NCBI GenBank assembly: GCA_037127315.1
Contig: JBBBDQ010000401.1
Span: forward strand, 124,001-188,000
Reading direction: 5' to 3'
Length of the DNA stretch: 64,000 nucleotides
Origin: Ascarosepion bandense
Taxonomy: Eukaryota > Mollusca > Cephalopoda > Sepiida > Sepiidae
Below the pieces are notes generated by a model. The model did no database searches. It was not told the origin of the DNA and saw nothing but the letters and a program-made list of their open reading frames with translations. The stretch's first letter is position 1, and each line of letters starts with the position of its first letter. Position numbers and translations under genes: made by a program. This document shows positions 53,006 through 62,739 of this stretch, piece by piece.

Positions 53006-53062
53006 TTACGATAAATTTTTGTTACGAATGAAACATATTTTCGTAACAAAAATTTATCGTAA
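53006..53062. repeat. Perfect 23-bp inverted repeat
   Basis: Arms 53006-53028 and 53040-53062 are exact reverse complements (TTACGATAAATTTTTGTTAC...) with an 11-base loop. In the intron after exon version B. Confidence 0.9.
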
Positions 53063-53543
53063 ATAATCAGGCCGGTAGAAATAAATATATATACTGCTTG
53101 ATTATAAAATTAAAAAAAAAAACAGAATATCTACTTAAATATGAGTATCGATCAAAAATAATATTCAAACAAATAATTTCATATATTTAAATGTATATAA
53201 AAACTAAGAAATGTTTTGCTGTCAAACAGTGTTTAATGGGATGTTTTCATATTGTGTATTTTGTTTGAGAATGTTCTTAAAACTAATTGCAGTGTGTATA
53301 AAATGTCTTTTTCATTTTTGGTTGGGTTATGTATGGTAACTGTTTTTTTTTATTTTGCACATAAATAGGAAGAAGGAAAATGTTAAATGTAAGAATTTCG
53401 TTCTTGTTTCTTCTGTGCAGTTTGATGTAAATGGTCGATTTAACTGAATTATTTAATTCAGAAAATCAGGGCAATTGTGGCTTTTTCATAATCTGTTTTT
53501 ATTTATCTAATTAAGAACAAAAAATGTCAATTTTGTGCTTTCT

Positions 53544-53549
<6 letters not shown>

Positions 53550-53590
<41 letters not shown>
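53550..53590. repeat. (CT)n microsatellite and pyrimidine-rich flank
   Basis: Pure CT to about 53589; the pyrimidine-rich strand bias continues to 53770 and resumes 54081-54420 around an inserted SINE. Confidence 0.9.
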
Positions 53591-53593
<3 letters not shown>

Positions 53594-53773
53594 TTTCTCT
53601 CTCTCCTAGATCTATCTCTTCCTCGACTTTCTGCTTCGTTGTTCTTACCTTTTTCTTAATCTCTCTCTTCTCACGATCTTTACTCTTTCTCTTTTCCCGT
53701 ATCCTTACTCTTTCTCTCCCAGTATCCTAACTGTTTCTCTCTTCCCTTGACCTTATCTTTTCTCTCTTTCCGT

Positions 53774-54080
53774 CAGTCAATTAAGTGCCATACGTGATAC
53801 ACGCTTGGGCGATCATGTCTCGGAAGAGACATGACTGATTGGGCAGAAGATTATCCCGCAGTAGGTTACCATTGCTTTCTGCGGTAGACTGGTTGCCGAC
53901 CAAGACTACAGAACCCAATCTGTCCTGTTATTTAACCCATAACTGGAAGGAATAGACGAATTAATACCTTTCCCAAGGGTATTTGCGCGTAAGTGAATGC
54001 AATGAATTCGGCTGGAATTCGAACTCGGCTCCCCGATTTCTCGTTCCGAGCCGATATCCAATGCACCACAACGCACATCC
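53774..54080 (-). mobile_element. tRNA-derived SINE (family 1) with target-site duplication
   Basis: Full-length minus-strand copy inserted in CT-rich DNA. CTCTTTCCGT occurs exactly at 53764-53773 and 54081-54090, giving a 10-bp target duplication and fixing the SINE ends. Confidence 0.95.
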
Positions 54081-54486
54081 CTCTTTCCGTACCATTACTG
54101 TTTCTTCCTTTCTCTGTCCTTACTCTATCTCTCTCCCTATACTTACTTTTTCCTACCCCCTATCCATATTCTTTCTCCACTCTCTCTCTCTCTCTCTCTT
54201 CATCTCTTCCACTCTCCCCCTATAATTACTATTTCGTGCTCTCCCCTATCCTTACTCTTTCTCTCTCACTATCCTTACTCTTTCTCTCCTCTATCTTCTA
54301 ATCCCTTTCGCTCTCTCCCTCTCACATTTAATTTCTCCTATCCTCTCTTTCCCCTTCTATCTCCTTTTTTCTTTCCCTTCTTCACTACCCCTCTCTATGT
54401 CTTCAGTTGATCCTTCTCCTCACCAGTAATGAACTTCTGCTATTGCTTTCAAAGCAGAGAAAAATCAATGACCAATTAATATAGTA

Positions 54487-55021
54487 TTCCCATTATTCGG
54501 ACTATTGTCCTCATCTTTGTTGCCAGTTGTACGACGTTTCGGACGTTGTACGCTCCGGCTTACTTCATGTGCTAGAAATTTCGAACCGAACCCTTTATTA
54601 CAATCACTGGGGTATATCATTCTAATTTCTTGCGTATGAGTAATACCGCGATTTGAAGTCATGAATTATCTCCCTCTAACCCTGCAAGTTATTTGTTCAC
54701 CACTGATGTAGCCTGGGATTGAACTCACAACTCTTTGGGTCAAGTCACAGGAAATAACCAACGTCTGTGACCCAAAGAGTTGTGAATTCAATACCATGCA
54801 ACAGCAGTGGTGAACAAGTAACTTGCAAAGTTAGAGGGAGATAACTCATGACTTCCAATCGCGGCATTACTTCTACGTAAGGAATGAAAATGATATACCC
54901 CAGTGGTTGTAATAAAGGGTTCGGTTCGAAATTTCTAGCATTTGAAGAAGGCCGGAGCGTACAACGTCCGAAACGTTGTACAACTGGCAACAAAGATGAT
55001 GACCATAGTCTGAATAATGTA
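54487..55021. repeat. Large foldback of a Penelope-like repeat
   Basis: Arms of about 255 bp (54487-54742 and 54768-55021) are inverted copies around a 25-base centre. Each arm carries the CGGAGCGTACAACGTCCGAA motif and the CACTGGGGTATATCAT-type block. The same foldback is at 576-1030 in decayed form. Confidence 0.8.
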
Positions 55022-55299
55022 AATACTGTAAATACTACCTTATCTCAGAAATATAGACAAATACCAATTATTATTAAGATTAAACACTCTTGTACTCAAA
55101 CTAATTATATTCCCTTGACTGTTATAGTCACAGCGTTGTTGGACCAAGTGACCTTTTCAGGTTTTTTTGTCTTTCGAAACAAACCCTTTATTCAATCCGT
55201 GGGTGTAAATTGTTCTCATTCGGCTATCCATACGAGAGAATATCATAAAGGCAGAAACATTGTGACTAAAACAATCAACATGTAGACACTGGTGCCTTT

Positions 55300-55530
55300 C
55301 TGGATTTCAGTCTCACCCTTACCAATCTCTCTTTCTCTTTCTTCTTTCCTTCTCCCTCTCAAAAGATTTTAACATAGTTTTCATTTACCTAACATGTTTT
55401 ATTTTTCTTTTATATTTAATTCTAAAAAAAAAGCACTTAACTGTCATTTAAACATTTTAAAGCTTTCTTTTTTTTTTTTCAATATACTTTACTTAAACAT
55501 TGGCTTAAATTCACGTAGAATGCAGGAAGT
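55300..55530. other. Nothing recognised
   Basis: Pyrimidine-rich then AT-rich sequence without known repeats. Confidence 0.3.
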
Positions 55531-55615
55531 TCTTCTTTAACGTCGTTTTGTTTAAAGTCCTTCTTTAACGTCGTTTTGTTTAAGGTCCTTCTTTAACGTC
55601 GTTTTGTTTAAAGTT
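55530..55615. repeat. 31-bp tandem repeat, about 2.8 copies
   Basis: TTCTTTAACGTCGTTTTGTT, then TAAAGTCC or TAAGGTCC, three times. Confidence 0.9.
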
Positions 55616-56340
55616 CTCGTCAAAATAATAGAATTCATTTTCCGACCTTATGACAACATTTCGGCAATATTGGACAGTAATACCAGCAGAAAAACTAATT
55701 GTCAAAAGGACGGTTTTTCCCTTGACACCGCTATTATTTCACTCGTCAGCAATGTTTATTGTTTTAGAAAACGTTGGTTAGAATCGTAATAAAACCTAAA
55801 CTTATGAAGAAAGGGAATTTATACATTTTTTGTTCTTGAGAATTTACAGCAACAATATATTAAGCACAATTTATTTATTAGTATATTGACAACAATAATT
55901 TTATATTTACAACATTCTAAAAACTAATACAATTAATACGGTGCATTATTTATAAGAGTAAGACACTATTCATAAGAGTAAGACAAATTGTATGAGAATG
56001 TTCTTAAAACTAATTGCAATATTTATCAATATATAAAGAAATAAATATAAAAACAACTTTTTTATTTATAAATATATAAACATTTACTAAGTTATTAAAC
56101 TATGTGAACCAACTATAACGAAATTCTTATTATTTATCTTTTTATAAAGTTCGAATCAACTGGCAGTTAGACAATGTTGTACCAACCATTCCAATAAATA
56201 AATAGTGTAGATTAACGATACAATAAATAAAAAACTTTTTCCCGTGACACCACTATTATTTTAACTACCTTCACTCCTAGGCAGTGTTTATTATTTTTAA
56301 AAAGCGATAACTAGAATTTTTAGCAAAACCTAAACATGAG

Positions 56341-56346
<6 letters not shown>

Positions 56347-56405
<59 letters not shown>

Positions 56406-56415
56406 TTCCACCAGG

Positions 56416-56493
<78 letters not shown>

Positions 56494-56530
56494 CCTGGTG
56501 GAAATATATATATATATATATATATATATT
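56347..56530. repeat. (CA)n-(TA)n with inverted TTTCCACCAGGAAA islands
   Basis: CA 56347-56379, TA 56380-56405, 56418-56491 and 56504-56530. The TA tracts are separated by TTTCCACCAGGAAA and the inverted TTTCCTGGTGGAAA and TTTCCTGGTGG, giving a large near-palindrome. Confidence 0.95.
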
Positions 56531-56743
56531 TCCTGGTGGTTCGTTCCATTCGAGGGTTTTTTTTCTTTACTGTGAAGAACCGTATGTATTGTCGGTCCTA
56601 CGCAGTTTTCTTTTTTTTTCCCCTCTTTGTCCAAAGCTCTATAGCCGAGGACAATAACGGAGTTAGATTCTGCTGGTTATTCGTAGTCTTTAAAAATTAC
56701 TTGTGTAACATTTTAAGATTAGAATACGTACAGAGTCGGTTTT

Positions 56744-56758
<15 letters not shown>

Positions 56759-56815
<57 letters not shown>
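56759..56815. repeat. (ATT)n-(TA)n microsatellite
   Basis: Short ATT run, then about 57 bp TA. Confidence 0.95.
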
Positions 56816-56818
<3 letters not shown>

Positions 56819-56861
56819 CTTGAGAAGTGACAACAAAATAATAAACACTATTTATAAGAGT

Positions 56862-57018
56862 AAGACAGTAATCCGAATCAAATGAGACAGTAATCCAAAT
56901 AAAACCATGCAAAAAATGATAATACCCCATTTCAAAAATTCTCAAAGTTCTTTCGACTTTTTTTTCAAGAACTCCCTACGACGTTAAACAAGGAATGTTT
57001 TTTTATTGATGTTTTCGC
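56862..57018 (+). repeat. Duplicated segment upstream of the last WDR86 exon
   Basis: AGTAATCCGAATCAAATGAG, ATAAAACCATGCAAAAAATG, AATTCTCAAAGTTCTTT and CGTTAAACAAGGAA recur at 59688-59840, same strand. Confidence 0.8.
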
Positions 57019-57160
57019 TTTTTCTTCTTCTTCTTTTGGTCGCGTTATTACGTGACTTGCTTTCACAAGATTTTGTAAATGTTCGTTGTTTGTCTCTGTT
57101 TTATAATTGCTTTCCTTTTTCTTCTTTTTCTTTTCCTCTATTCGAAAAAAACAATGCCAG

Positions 57161-57253
57161 ATTGTTGACCAGAAACTTTTTACCGGATCCTTCGATGGAT
57201 CATTACGCGTCTGGGATCTCCGTGGACTAAAAGAAGAACCAGAATCCAAATAA
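57161..57253 (+). CDS. WDR86: WDR86-like terminal coding exon
   Basis: Last coding exon. The acceptor is ACAATGCCAG at 57160 behind a long pyrimidine run. It begins in phase 0 and encodes IVDQKLFTGSFDGSLRVWDLRG, then LKEEPESK and a TAA stop at 57251-57253. This is the last WD40 blade with a canonical WD dipeptide (VWDLRG), followed by a short charged tail. The same DGxLRxWDxRGL pattern ends the last blade of WDR86, but vertebrate proteins carry a longer C-terminal tail. About 150 bp just upstream (56862-57018) are repeated at 59688-59840. Confidence 0.85.
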   Translation: MVDQKLFTGSFDGSLRVWDLRGLKEEPESK

Positions 57254-57259
57254 ATATTT

Positions 57260-57800
57260 TTTAAAAAATAGAGAGAGACATAGACTTAAATACTTATGTG
57301 TCAATGGAAAGACTTGAGAAGATTGTGCATCAGCTAATGTCCAAATGAATACACGTATCTAAAAAAGAAAAAAAGAACTTTTACATATAAATCGATGAAT
57401 AATTTTGCAAGAATTTATTTTTTAGTTTATTTCATTCTTTCCATCATCATCATCATCTCCATTTATGCATAAAAATTAACCCTTTGAATTCTGGCTCTTC
57501 ATTTCCAAAATCGATTTTCTATTCTCTGTACACTTATAAAAAAAATAGGTAATGACACAGTCTCCGTAAATTATCTACAAAAACAAATGCCAAACTGACA
57601 TAAATTTGTCAACGAATCTCACTCATCTTCTATGTTTATATGTTTAAATTACCCAATTTAGCCTCTTTATCAGTTAAGCATTTCGAATTTAATGGCTTTT
57701 CAAACGAAATTTCATGATCTAAATGTTACTATTTTTATCATATATTTAAAGAATCCAACAAACATAAAACTTGAAAAGATATTTGTGCTATTCAAACACG
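57260..57800. other. Presumed 3' UTR and downstream flank
   Basis: AT-rich, no repeats recognised. No clear polyadenylation hexamer and downstream GT-rich element could be paired. The only AATAAA near the stop overlaps it. Confidence 0.35.
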
Positions 57801-57829
57801 TGGGAGTTAAATATATATATATATATATT

Positions 57830-58095
57830 ACATATAAAAAATTCAGATTTTCTTATATCAGATAGTCATTTCGACGGGTAAATTTAACAGCCATCTCATC
57901 AGCGACACCAAAACATGATGGAAAAATCAATTTATTTGTTTATGTGTGTATAAAAAACGAAAGTAAGGGTATAGAAAAAAGAAAGAAAGAGATAGCTCAT
58001 TGCTATCGGAACATGTTAGACATGGGCCGAGGTAAATTTAACACCCATTTGGGATTTAGCACCAAGCCGTTTTTTATTTATTTTTATTTTGTGAA
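57830..58095 (-). repeat. Dispersed repeat, partner of 62490-62700
   Basis: On the minus strand CGGCTTGGTGCTAAATCCCA, GGGTGTTAAATTTACC (two copies per unit, one as GGCTGTTAAATTTACC), CCATCATGTTTTGGTGTCGC and TGATGAGATGG. The + strand at 62500-62700 has the same order. Confidence 0.8.
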
Positions 58096-58288
58096 CAATA
58101 TATCTATATTTATTTTTCTTGAATAAGATTTTTCCGTAGACGAAAGTAAAATACTGTTTAAAAAAATAAACGGAGCGTCTACTCAAATATTGGTATCCAC
58201 TAAAAATAACGTTGAAAATGCCAAAAATATGCTTGAGTAATAAATAAGATCCGTGACTACTATATAGCCCCATATATACATAGAAATA

Positions 58289-58290
<2 letters not shown>

Positions 58291-58337
<47 letters not shown>
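58291..58337. repeat. (TA)n microsatellite
   Basis: About 47 bp, 20 bp from the hammerhead motif. Confidence 0.95.
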
Positions 58338-58339
<2 letters not shown>

Positions 58340-58357
58340 CGTATATGAAGTTATAGT

Positions 58358-58414
58358 ACATTGCGACACGGAAATTTCTATGTTTCGAAATAGAATCTCG
58401 TCATCAGGCAATGT
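58358..58414 (-). ncRNA. Hammerhead-like motif, type I (one extra base before stem II)
   Basis: Minus strand, 57 nt. Stem I is a perfect seven-pair helix ACATTGC/GCAATGT. Core CTGATGA. One extra C, then stem II GAGA/TTTC. GAA. Stem III ACAT/GTGT followed by an inner GAAA/TTTC. Cleavage base C. Apart from the extra C, all core positions fit. (TA)n lies 20 bp away. Confidence 0.6.
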
Positions 58415-58572
58415 TGGATGTTGGTTGTGAAAATGATTTACATAATTCATGAAAATGAAAATGATTATATACGATTATATTATGCTCTGCAATATTTATT
58501 GTATTGGGCACTGTTTATGAAAAATAAACGCCAGAAAACTGAAAATCGTAAAACCTTGTGTCCTCTTTACCT

Positions 58573-58576
<4 letters not shown>

Positions 58577-58621
<45 letters not shown>

Positions 58622-58735
58622 ACCTGTAGTTATAAACTACTTAAGGTACACCAAAATACTTACAAAGTGCTCAATACTGGTGCCACATCTGGTCGGGTGC
58701 CCTTGCTATTCACCTAGGGATTCTTGACGAAATCC
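58577..58735. repeat. Repeat unit, inverted partner of 27474-27650
   Basis: (TA)n 58577-58616 then CCTGTAGTTATAAACTACTT, GAGCACTT (reverse), TGGTCGGGTGCCCTTGCTAT and TCACCTAGGGATTCTTGACG. Followed at once by a LINE fragment. Confidence 0.85.
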
Positions 58736-59275
58736 AACGGATCTGCAAAGTGATCGATCCCGAATTGGTAGCTTAACTGCAGTCACGGCGTAATATTGCT
58801 TCTCTATGTCTCTTTTCTACAAATACTTTCACGGATTCTTCTCCGACGAGCTTAGCTCACTGATACCCCCTCTGCATGAATTTACTCCAGCTACTAGACT
58901 AGCAACTAGGTCCTACCCTTTTACAGTGAAACCAATAAAATGCAACCGCAACTTCTACTTCATCAGCTTCTTTTCTCGCACTTCTCGCCTGTGGAATTCC
59001 CTTCCGTATTCATTCTTCCCAGACAGCTACAATTTCCAAGAATTTAAATGCAAAGTCAATTGTCATCTTCTATCTCTACTGACTCGCATCCTTTTCTTCA
59101 TGTTCTTTTCTCCGTCCACTCCATCTCCACCATACCAGTATTCTCATCCTTCTCTTACCCATTCTCTGACACACCCTATAACTTGTTCCTCTTTCTCACC
59201 ATTTTCCTCCAATGTAACCCCCGGCACAAGAGTGGCTGTAAAACTGTCTTGCTTGAGGTGAAATCTTAAATAAAA
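58735..59275 (+). mobile_element. CR1/jockey-like LINE 3' part, old subfamily
   Basis: Opens with a RRNIASLCLFYKYFHGFFSD region in two frames. The frame 58806-59261 reads SLFYKYFHGFFSDELSSLIP, RLATRSYPFTVKPIKCNRNF and SRLWNSLPYSFFPDSYNFQE, then runs into 3' UTR. Tail CAATGTAACCCCCGGCACAA, TTGCTTGAGGTGAAATC at 59212-59265. Confidence 0.85.
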
Positions 59276-59687
59276 TGTTTAAGCTCTGTTGAGTTGGGGT
59301 GTGGGGTGTCTTGGTGGGATTAAGCAAATTTTAGATATTTTGTCTGGTTGCGCCCTCATGGCAAGCTTTCCCGCCAGATGCTTCAATTACTTTAGCTTTT
59401 TACATTGAGCATTTTTCTTACACCAAAATGAATTTTTCTTTTTCGTTAACGAAAAACGTTTCCCTTCTCTCGGAACATTTATGGCTATTAGAACATCTTA
59501 GCCAGTTGGTAATCACTCCCCAATAGATTGGTTGGTTCCAACACCCCAGTGCTTTTAACATCTTGCACTTATCTGGGGTTTAAATGCTCTGATATAATTT
59601 AGCCTTGTATTCCGGTGGCCTGAGGATTACACTTACGTGTATGAAACCCGGGTCGCGGCCGGTTTAAGGCTTTTGGGAACGACCAAG
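59276..59687. other. Nothing recognised
   Basis: No match to repeats in the window. GGCCTGAGGATTACACTTAC and ACCCGGGTCGCGGCCGG mark a GC-richer patch near 59620-59660. Confidence 0.3.
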
Positions 59688-59840
59688 ATGTAATCCGAAT
59701 CAAATAAAACAGTAATCCAAATAAAACCATGCAAAAATTGATCATACTCCATCTCAAAAATTCTCAAAGTTCTTTTGACTTTTTTCAAGAACCCCCTACA
59801 GCGTTAAACAAGGAAATTCTTTTTTTATTGATGTTTTTGA
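59688..59840 (+). repeat. Second copy of the segment at 56862-57018
   Basis: About 90% identical by eye. The copied part stops before the terminal exon's pyrimidine tract and exon. Confidence 0.8.
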
Positions 59841-59854
59841 TTTTTTCGATTGTA

Positions 59855-60140
59855 GTTATATATATATATATATATATATAAACTTATTTATAAATGGAAC
59901 TTTGTCTGTGTGTGTGTGTCTGTGTGTGTGTATCTGTGTATCCGTTACCTATAGACTCAGAAACGGCTGAACCGATTTTATTGAAAATTTACACAGTTGT
60001 ACCATAAGCGTCTGCGAGTGTTCTTAGCTAGGTTTTGTGTCGAGGTACCCCCGATAAATATCGAAAATCGATAATAGAAAAAATCGGGTTATAGAAGGAG
60101 TGGTTTGATTTTAATCAAATTTGATACTCTCATAGATAAA
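59855..60140 (+). repeat. Dispersed repeat with AAACGGCTGAACCGATTTT motif
   Basis: (TA)n, a GT/TCTGTGTG tract, then ACTCAGAAACGGCTGAACCG and AAAATTTACACAG. This motif order is one I associate with dispersed repeats in many animal genomes. Only one copy in this window. Confidence 0.5.
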
Positions 60141-60199
60141 GACATAAGAAACGATATTCAGAACTTTCAAGGTTGCAGTTTTTTAAAATAGTGCGGAAA

Positions 60200-60412
60200 A
60201 TCGAATATATATATATATATATAAAAGGCAAGATGTTTGTGTGTGTGTCTGTTTATCTGTCTGTAGGTCCTTTATACAAATCCACAATTTTTATCCGATT
60301 CTCACCAAACTTCACACAAATATTCTTTAGGCTGAGTCTGAGTTCCAGGACCATGAATTAGTTTTAAAGCTTTCATTACAACCGAGCAACGCCAAGCTAT
60401 ACTGCTAGTATA
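60200..60412 (-). repeat. Right and left ends of the 32.8/43.3-kb element, reversed
   Basis: Minus strand: ACTAGCAGTATAGCTTGGCG at 60412, GGTCCTGGAACTCAGACTCA, GAATCGGATAAAAATTGTGG, then AACATCTTGCCTTTTATATA at about 60225. A short internally deleted copy. Confidence 0.7.
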
Positions 60413-60832
60413 TATATATATGATGCTTAGGAAAAGGTCAAGAAAAGGAGAGAGGACGAATAGTAGCACACTTTTTTTATGAGTGGAGGGAAGCGGCTTG
60501 GTCAAAGGCCTTTTCCTAACCAATCTTCCTTATCTCTTCCTTTTTTTTTACTAACCTTTATTTCCGGTAAACTAGAATTTCTTCATTTTTATGTCCGACT
60601 GGAGTTGGACAATGAAGGTTCTATTTACCTGTTGAAATGGCTATTCCCCAAATGTAAAATCTTAATTTACATAAGAAATAAATGAATATCTCCTCTGTAA
60701 ATTCATTTTGCATTGAGCTCTATGTTGGATCAGTTTTAATATTTGATCTAATATTACTAGGATCCATTGGAATTATTTACCAATGTTCTCCTGGATTTAT
60801 TACTGCTACACACACGCACACACACACCCATA

Positions 60833-60856
60833 TATATATATATATATATATATATT
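60833..60856. repeat. (TA)n microsatellite
   Basis: About 24 bp, ends exactly at the LINE start at 60856. Confidence 0.9.
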
Positions 60857-61362
60857 GCAGCCACTTTCCCATCGTCGAAATGTGGCCTCCCTCTGTCTCT
60901 TCTATAAATACTTTCATGGCTTCTGCTCGGATGAGCTTAAGTCACTGATGCCTCCTCAACAGGTGTTTACCCGTTCAACCAGACTGGCAACTGGGTCCCA
61001 CCCATTCACAGTCAGGTTAGCCAAACGCAGACGACAATTCTACTCCTGCAGCTTCCTCTCTCGCACTTCCCGCCTGTGGAACTCACTCCCGTATTCTTGC
61101 TTTCCTGACGGCTACGACCTCCAGAAATTTAAAAGCAAAGTTAATACTCACCTACTAACCACTGGCCTCTAGCTCTCTCCCCTCCCCTGTATAACCTTCC
61201 CTTTCTCTCCGCCCATGTACCTGTCATTGCACCTGCTTTCTCAGCTTTCTATTGTTCCTTTCTAACTAGCTTGTACTCCTCACTCTTTTCTAATTAATCT
61301 TTTTACATTTATGTAACCCCCTGCACATCAGTGGCGTTTCTGCCTTGCTCGGGGTGAAATGA

Positions 61363-61370
<8 letters not shown>
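60856..61370 (+). mobile_element. CR1/jockey-like LINE, young 5'-truncated copy
   Basis: Nearly identical to 2697-3214, tail included, with about ten differences. The ORF end (PLSHRRNVASLCLFYKYFHG to HLLTTGL) is intact and the stop is at 61170-61172. Its A-run merges into (TA)n at 61372-61408. Confidence 0.9.
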
Positions 61371-61410
<40 letters not shown>

Positions 61411-61424
61411 TTTTTAATTTATTT

Positions 61425-61690
61425 GTTTCAACATTATTTTTAATGGATACTCGTACTTGTGTAGATGCTCTGTTTTTTAGGGATTTTTTTTCTATAATTA
61501 AACAGTATATTTATTTATATCTACTGGCCTGGATAGTCAAGAAATTTTGTTGGGAAATATGCGTCCTCCGGCTCGCTTAGTCAATCCAGTAGATAAAAAT
61601 AAAAATACTGTTTAGTTATAAAAAAAAATCAGAGCATCTACCAAAATACAAGTATCCATTAAAAAACAATGTTTAATCAAATAAATTATA
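61425..61690. repeat. Foldback repeat
   Basis: Left arm 61430-61555 (TTTAATGGATACTCGTACTT, TAGATGCTCTG, AAACAGTATATTTA, CTACTGGCCTGGATAGTC) and right arm 61575-61670 are inverted copies. Family also at 28310, 53060, 58110 and 62395. Confidence 0.7.
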
Positions 61691-61694
61691 TATC

Positions 61695-62015
61695 TCATTC
61701 CTTGTGCGAAGCCGCTTCTGGTGGTCATGAACTATCACACTTTAACCCGACTCTCTAAATTATTTGTTCGTCACAACTCTTTGGATCAAGTCACTGTAAC
61801 TAACCAACTACATCCACTGATCCATGTGTCTCTGAGGTTAATTCCAGTAACTTGAACAAGAGTTGGAAATCCAATACCAGGCTACAGCAATGGTGAACAA
61901 GTAACTTAAAAATTCTGGTTAAAGGGAGATAAGTCATGACTACAAGAAGCGGCTTTGCACAAGGAATGAGAATGATATCCCCCAGTGATCGTAATAACGG
62001 TTTAGGTTCAAAATT
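61695..62015. repeat. Penelope-like foldback copy
   Basis: Left arm 61695-61815 (CTCATTCCTTGTGCGAAGCC, ACAACTCTTTGGATCAAGTC) and right arm 61850-62000 (inverted) with AGGCTACAGCAATGGTGAAC. (TA)n 62033-62070 follows. Confidence 0.65.
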
Positions 62016-62019
62016 CCTA

Positions 62020-62071
<52 letters not shown>

Positions 62072-62213
62072 CCGATTATCTTGGTTTCAGACTTTCGATA
62101 TCTCTAAACTGATCACCTAATGCTTTTTCGGACACATAACAAAAACTTTCAAAGCGCATATGTCTACATCATCAACCTGTGACCTTTATTCTTTTGTCGG
62201 GTTAAGAATATTT

Positions 62214-62398
62214 TTTATAATTATTTCACCCTAAGCAAGACAGGATCACCACTGGTGCACAAAAAGGTTACAATGGGAGGTGCAAGAGATGTCGAAGAAG
62301 AATAAGGGATGGATGAGAATCAATTAGATAGAACATTGCAATTGACGTTGCCTTAAACTTTTAGAGATTGTAGCTATTAGAGAAGCAAGCATTTTTTA
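62214..62398 (-). mobile_element. CR1/jockey-like LINE, right part before an insertion
   Basis: Reversed tail (CACCCTAAGCAAGACAGGAT, GGTGCACAAAAAGGTTACAA) and reversed ORF end up to AGAGAAGCAAGCATT. The LINE resumes at about 62740. Confidence 0.7.
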
Positions 62399-62735
62399 AA
62401 CAGTATTTTATTTTCGTCTACCGACCTGAATATTCGAGAAATCTTATTCAAGAAAAATAAATATACATATATTGTTCACAAAATAAAAAAATAAATAAAT
62501 AAAAAACGGCTTGGTGCTTAATCCCAAATGGGTGTTAAATTTACCTCGGCCCATGTCTAACATGTTCCGATAGCAATAATCTATCTCTTTCTTTCTTTTT
62601 TCTACACCCTTACTTTCGTTTTTTATACACACATAAATTTATTTTTCCATCATGTTTTGGTGTCGCTGATGAGATGGGTGTTAAATTTACCCGTGCGAGA
62701 AAATAAACTGTTAGAATAGAAAAAGTTTAAATTTA
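62399..62735 (+). repeat. Dispersed repeat inserted in a LINE
   Basis: Same sequence as 57830-58160 in the other orientation (CCCAAATGGGTGTTAAATTT, CCTCGGCCCATGTCTAACAT, GTGTCGCTGATGAGATGGGT). Separates two halves of one LINE copy. Confidence 0.75.
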
Positions 62736-62739
62736 ACTA

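Larger units (their letters stand above)
8173..57253 (+). other. WDR86: WDR86-like gene, 3' part (gene span)
   Basis: Partial host gene on the + strand assembled from splice sites and homology to the last WD40 blades of WDR86. Exons are 8173-8308, then either 45867-45970 or 52589-52695, then 57161-57253 with the stop. Splice phases agree at every join: the first exon leaves one base, both middle exons supply two bases to finish the codon (isoleucine in either case), and both end on a codon boundary that the last exon continues. Earlier blades must lie left of the window. WDR86 is a WD40 propeller protein of poorly known role, so I assign no function beyond a likely protein-binding propeller. 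No polyadenylation site could be fixed with confidence; an AATAAA overlaps the stop region at about 57249. Confidence 0.85.

Noticed and set aside
57880..57912. Third hammerhead candidate (minus strand CTGATGAG...CCGTC GAAA) and its relative at 62667
   Set aside because: CTGATGA, a G-C-closed stem II and GAAA are present at 57880, but I find no UC cleavage site pairing with A15.1 and no stem I partner. The relative at 62667 breaks the GAAA spacing.
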